Part shown: positions 59,117 through 64,000 of the stretch, in pieces
Layout of the letters: every line of letters begins with the position of its first letter
Position numbering within the stretch: the stretch's first letter is position 1
Translations under genes and position numbers: made by a program
The notes under the pieces: model-generated
Told to the model about the DNA's origin: nothing
Databases searched by the model: none
The model's input: only the letters and a program-made list of their open reading frames with translations
Assembly: GCA_023159155.1 (NCBI GenBank)
Contig: JAJNNX010000011.1
Span: forward strand, 124,001-188,000
Source: Ustulina deusta
Lineage: Eukaryota; Ascomycota; Sordariomycetes; Xylariales; Xylariaceae
Direction: 5' to 3'
Length of the DNA stretch: 64,000 bases

Positions 59117-60924
59117 TCACACCCCGTATACATGGCCGGGTGGGGGCTCCAGCAACTCTTTGTCATCAGCAATCTCCCTTGCTTCGTGGGATATATGTAG
59201 ATCAACACTTTTCATGATCTTTCCCGGCTTGGAAAGGCTTTTCAGGTGATGTGAGGATGAAGTGTGATTTGAGTCGCGATCATTTTGGCGATAATATTTC
59301 CCCGAGATGGTATCCCTCTTCGTGCCGAAGACGCGTGGGAACATTTTCAACGAGATTGAGCGTATGCTAGGTAAGCAAGCGCTGATGATGAAAATATCGC
59401 ACTCCAATACACTCCAGTAAATGCCAGGCGCATTGTCGTCTAGTTGGCAAAAGGAGAAGTTTGTTAGTCATTTGCGCCCCATTTTTGATGAGATGACTTA
59501 CAGGTTGGATTCGTAGTCTGTGCAAACTGAATGAGGGATTGTAATCGTAAGATGCTAACGATCGTGACGCTAAAACATTCTTAGTAACTGAAAATGAATT
59601 GTTCATGACTTCCTCCTATCCGATATACTGCTCCTTGACGTATTGCGGGAGAGGGGGTCGGTTGCACTTACACAAAACCCAGAGCGAACATGATAAATAT
59701 TTGGACTTTCATCTTCCAGCTCAGTTGCGTCCTTACTATATCACGAAGAGGTAGTGATATGATGGCTATGTCAACAGCAATCTCAATAGCTGCTCGGGCC
59801 CAGGAAAAGACGTTGATATTGATGCATCTTCCGGTCCTTTCTCCTGACCAACCAGTCCAAAAGGAGTCAATAGGCGTGCATTGGAAAATGATGACTAGGG
59901 TGTTGGCAGTGCCGAATAATATGACAAAAACCATCAAGATGATAGAACCTCTTTGCAGCAGGGCGGATGTCTGGGCAAAAACTCGGCGGTAGAAGGCGAG
60001 AATGGAGAGCTGAGTAAACATTTCAGAAGGGAAGTAAAATATCTCAGCCACGTAGAGCAGCTAGGACAAACAAGTTAGCCCAGCTGATTAGGTCAGATGT
60101 CAAACGTTATACGAGGTTTAGCACTCACTTCTAGAGTGATATCAATGTCGGGAAACGTTAAACTCCAAAAATCTTTTCCCATACCGTGTTTGGCCACTTT
60201 GCGAAGACTTAGTTGGAGTCCAGTATTGGAAATAGGATATAGACTCTTGTTACTTACTAGGGTAACAAACGAAGTTCAAGGCCGCTCCGAGGATCTGTGT
60301 AGAAAAAAAGTGTTAGTAGCCTTTGCCTCTTAGGATGTAAGGCCAATGAATTTTTTAGCTCTTACCACTCCAACTGAGAGCAAGTAATCATCCCATCCTA
60401 GAGAAATTTTCATAAGGTAGACTCGGTCGAATATGCGAAGCAAGAATAAGAGAATCGCCAGCGATCCAAAAGATGCCGGAATTGCGATGATTGTAGTAGA
60501 AACGTCGCCTCCGGGAACGCCGCAAGCTGATAAAGTAGCATTCGTAGATGCTAGAGGATGGTGAGCTTGGAATATGTGACCGGGTCTTTCATAGTGATAA
60601 CTACTTCAGAGAGAAATCAAGACTTACATAAAATTTCCTTGACAGTACAGCTCGTAGCTTCACATTCCTGAACGGCACCTAGGAACGCAACATCTCCACA
60701 GAGACATGCGAGATCCGAGGAAGCACACGACGAGCTCGGAAGCGTCTCCTCGAAACAGTCGGCCTAAGGAGCATCAATTTGGTAAGCTTGTGAATACGAT
60801 AGTAGGATATTTATATGAAAGTGAGACTAACTGCACAACTGGGCAGCGAGCGTAACAGGTCACTTTGACCGAAGGATGAGCCGAACAAGACTGTAATGAC
60901 ACACAAGGCATGAACAACCCTCAT
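59117..60924 (-). CDS. CFEM-domain Pth11-like G-protein-coupled receptor
   Basis: A 432-aa seven-helix receptor with an extracellular CFEM domain. Eight exons on the minus strand: 60924-60832, 60763-60628, 60550-60366, 60294-60258, 60196-60129, 60060-59672, 59569-59502, 59439-59117; every junction keeps frame. A signal peptide (MRVVHALCVITVLFGSSFGQ) precedes eight cysteines in CFEM order (LPSCA, DCFEE, SSCASSDLACLCG, QECEATSC, ACG). The membrane part has the Pth11 features HGMGKDFW, ILAFYRRVF, FQCTPIDSFWTGW and the helix-6/7 segments IVSILRLQSL and APGIYWSVLECDI. The C-tail is Ser/His/Lys-rich. In Magnaporthe Pth11 senses surface cues; this one may sense a ligand near the cluster, but that is inference from position. 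Its 37-bp fourth exon is the least certain. Confidence 0.92.
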
Positions 60925-62230
60925 GGCGAACGTGTGACGTGCTGCCGGCTGTCTAACTTCGATATTGAATATGGGGGCCACACGAGATGGATTATTAACT
61001 AGTTGAAATAAGAGAGTGTTGGGTTTAACCAGGTGCTGTATGGAGGCATCCAGTGCCTTACACGATACGGTTGAACTCTTGCAAAGATGTCGCCCAAAAA
61101 TTATAGCCCCCAATGGAGCGTAAAACCATTCAATAATAATAGGCTGACGGTGTAATATAGAAATGACAAGAACCAGGAGCAAAGAGAATGCGGGATGTAA
61201 GATAGTTAACCGGACAGGCAAATCCCATTACACCGGCACTCGGTAGCCAGGGGACGAAAAGACCTACAGATTTGTCAAGTCATATTCAGCATTTCTTTTT
61301 CCATTCCATCGAGTAAAATTGAACTTTCGCTCGCGTATCTGCCCTTTCACTTCGGGGCAAACTGCTGAATGGTGGTAATAAACAAATGAAATTCGTAACA
61401 CTTAAGGGCGAGCGAATAAGCGTGCGCTGCACGGGTCCCTGCACTCCGCTCCCTTGGCGACTGTAGGCATTTCATGTGTAACTGGCAAAGGTTAGAGATT
61501 TCACAATAAACCCATGAATCCATGGATTCGTTGGTGCATTCGCAAGTACTGCCCGGGACTTGTGTATCGTCGCGGGGTGTGATTGCATGATAATATGATT
61601 GCGACGTTGTGAGCTGGTCGGCAAGGGAGAAAGCTGCTGAGGTTGCTCGGGAGAAGCGCCAACCTATCCATGTACTAGTAACTCTTGGCGGTCCGCCTCT
61701 TGCAGCCATCGAGGCACCAACCCCTGTAAGCTCATGCTGGCCCTGGCAAGAGGCTTGCCGGAAGTTCTGCTGTCATAGATTTCCCGCAGGCCAGTGGACG
61801 GCTATCTCGCGTTGGAGGGGCTCTTGGCAAGCGCTATTACAGGGCGTCTTCGGTATTAAATCTCGAGATGCAGCAGCTGGCCTGCTTGCTCGATGGACTT
61901 TAACACCAATCTACTATAGCACGTTGTTACGTCTGCCTCATGTTCGTCTGCAATGCAAAATCCCTTGCGCGAATGCTTCGCAACTGCATTGCTTGATAAA
62001 TGGACATGGTTACCTTAGCAGGGGCTTCCATGCAGAACAGGTTTTCCCAAGATAGGGAGCAAGGCGTAAGGGCGCATTCTGAAGCAGACCCTGAAGGTTT
62101 GCAGGGCGGCTATGGAGAAGCTCGCGGTGTAACTTCTTCATTTAGAGAACAGGAAGTTGGAGTTAAGAATATACAGACTCGTGCAGCCATCTTTCAAATT
62201 CTCACATAGACTAAGTGCTAGCTACCGAAG
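60925..62230. other. Divergent spacer between receptor and second P450
   Basis: No supported gene. A plus-strand frame at 61609-62055 (148 codons) has no domain or signal. The interval probably carries the promoters of both flanking genes. Confidence 0.4.
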
Positions 62231-64000
62231 ATGGCGTTGAACTCTTCGTCCCTGATGCTTGGTTTGGGTATTGCATACCTTGCAGCCACGTTGCTCCGAA
62301 ATCAATCGAACAAGGCACGTCAGCCACTGCCGCCCGGGCCTAAAGGCCTACCTCTGGTAGGGAACTTGAACGACTTGCCTAAGCCCGGCGCGCTTGAAGC
62401 ACATCACTGGTTGGAGCATAAAAAGCTATACGGTTGGTTATAAAGACGTTTGAACTTGCCCGGTGTATACGAGCGTTGGCTGATATATGTGGCTGAGCGC
62501 CGTCATCGACAAACAGGCCCGATAAGCTCTATAACTGTCTTCGGCCAGGCAATCATCATTATCAACGATTCACAACTTGCGTTCGAGCTGTTCGAGAAGA
62601 GGTCTTCGAAGTATTCATCGCGACCTAAACAACTCTTTGCTAGTGAATTGTACGTCCTTGACACCTCTTATCGGTTTTCGCGCACTGTTAACACGGGCCA
62701 TATTAGGGTAGGATGGGAGAACACACTCGGCATGTCCCCGTATAATAAAAGATTTCGGGCTATGCGCAAAAACCTAACCCGAGTCATCGGTTCCAACTCG
62801 GCTGTTGCTCAATTTTGTGATCTACAGATGGCCGAGGTAGGCCACTTCCTTCTTCATGTCCTGAGAAGTCCAGAAAATCTTCTAGATCATATCAGAAAGT
62901 GAGTCTCTTGTTCCCATGCTGACTCGGAAGAGTATGGACTCCCTGGGTACTAATTCCTCGGATTAGGGCGGTTGGCACAATAGTCTTAAAAATCACCTAC
63001 GGCTATACGGCGGAGCCTCATCAAGATGATGTCTTGATCAATATGGTGGGTGACGCCATGGACAAGTTTGCGCGTGCTGCAGTGCCAGGAGCTTTCCTGG
63101 TGGATATGTTCCCATTCTGTAAGCACGCCTCTGATCGGCATCGCCACCCGTGCGATCGAATCCTAATTGGGAAATAGTGAAAGAACTCCCGGACTGGGTG
63201 CCTGGCACCGCCTGGAAGAAGACTGCTCGCCAATGGGGGTCTGAGCTTATGTGCGTGACGGACGTGCCTTATACGTTCGTCAAGCACCAAATGGCGCAGG
63301 GCAATTATGAGACGTCCTTCATGTCGCGACTCATTGAAGCGGGAGACTCAGACCCGGAGGTGAATGACATCAACAAATGGTCGGCCATGTCTTTGTACGC
63401 AGCGGGAGCAGATACGGTGAGTCCTCCTTTTCGCCGATACATGCGGTTTCTAACACGTCTAGACTGTGTCGGCAATTGCAACCTTCTACTTAGCGATGAC
63501 AATATATCCGGAGGTGCAGAGACGGGCCCAAGAGGAGATCGACCGGGTCGTAGGGAAAGACCGGCTACCTACATTGGCGGACCGTGACGATCTTCCATAC
63601 ATCGATGCCATTGTGAAGGAAACTCTTCGTTGGCACCCAGTAGCCCCAATGGGTCTCCCGCATCAAAGCACGGAAGACGACATATGCGAAGGCTACTTCA
63701 TTCCGAAAGGATCTATGGTGTTCGCGAATGTTTGGTAAGTAAACGCCTATCGGGTTAAATCTCCTCTGAAATGGACATGTCTGATATTCACCTGGCAAAG
63801 GCACTTCACGCACGATCCTGACATTCATCCCGAACCCGACGCTTTCAAGCCTGAACGGTTCATCGCCGTCGACGGTCACGAACCGGAGCCCGACCCGCAT
63901 AAATTCGTCTTCGGCTTCGGGCGACGCATATGTCCAGGAAGCATCCTTGCTGACAAGACTTTATTCCTGATGGTCGCGCAATCTCTAGCGGTATTCAACA
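62231..64000 (+). CDS. Cytochrome P450, O-methylsterigmatocystin oxidoreductase-like (partial)
   Basis: A P450 cut by the window end; about 463 residues are visible. Exons: 62231-62432, 62517-62649, 62707-62898, 62967-63118, 63178-63416, 63463-63734, 63801-beyond 64000; all junctions keep frame. It starts with a short membrane anchor (MALNSSSLMLGLGIAYLAATLL), then LPPGPKGLPLVGNL and YGPISSITVFGQ. Later motifs are the I-helix AAGADTTVSA spanning a splice, ETLRWHP, and the heme block FGFGRRICPG with Cys441. The seven or more exons and the VGWENTLG...RFRAMRKNL block resemble the fungal P450 group around O-methylsterigmatocystin oxidoreductase (OrdA-like). It lies across a divergent spacer from the receptor and is the rightmost visible member of the cluster; the cluster may continue beyond the window. 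Confidence 0.92.

Noticed and set aside
61609..62055. 148-codon plus-strand frame left of the second P450
   Set aside because: No recognisable domain; it lies where the P450 promoter is expected.

Overview
The window looks like nuclear DNA of a filamentous ascomycete (Pezizomycotina, probably a sordariomycete). Genes are split by short GT-AG introns, mostly 46-100 bp. There is a class II hydrophobin, a NoxB-type NADPH oxidase, a DUF3176 protein, a CFEM/Pth11-type receptor, fungal zinc-finger regulators and two cytochrome P450s. Intergenic DNA is rich in the motif GTAGGTA/TACCTAC. Exon coordinates below were worked out by hand from splice sites, reading frame and remembered family motifs; no database search was possible.

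Layout. (1) 1.7-7.8 kb: a C2H2 + fungal_trans regulator, an extradiol-type dioxygenase and a fumarylacetoacetate-hydrolase-family enzyme, which together look like a small aromatic ring-cleavage locus. (2) 9.3-16 kb: a class II hydrophobin, a DUF3176 membrane protein and a decayed xylitol/sorbitol-dehydrogenase remnant in otherwise gene-poor DNA. (3) 16.4-42.7 kb: a mostly conserved block with a thioredoxin-like protein, NoxB, a UBC4/5-type E2, glutaryl-CoA dehydrogenase, SYS1, COA6 and an MSS4-type PIP5K. An unrecognised Ser/Pro-rich 737-aa protein and a broken AT-hook gene lie among them. (4) 43.4-47.5 kb: a graveyard. It holds a dipeptidyl-peptidase III remnant that lost its catalytic centre, a fragment of a fungal membrane protein, and a TPR gene whose central part seems deleted. 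(5) 47.8-64 kb: a small conserved protein of unknown role, then a candidate secondary-metabolite cluster. The cluster holds a Zn2Cys6 regulator, an amidase, a P450, a UbiA-superfamily membrane enzyme resembling membrane-bound terpene cyclases, a CFEM/Pth11 receptor, and a second P450 cut by the window end.

How the genes may work together. The most interesting system is the 49-64 kb group. A UbiA-type enzyme shares a 785-bp divergent promoter with a P450, and a second P450 and an amidase lie close by with a pathway-type regulator. This suggests synthesis and oxidation of a terpenoid or prenylated product. The embedded receptor could sense a surface or product signal, but that is speculative. 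At the left end the dioxygenase and FAH-type hydrolase are convergent neighbours and could act in sequence on an aromatic compound under the adjacent C2H2 regulator.
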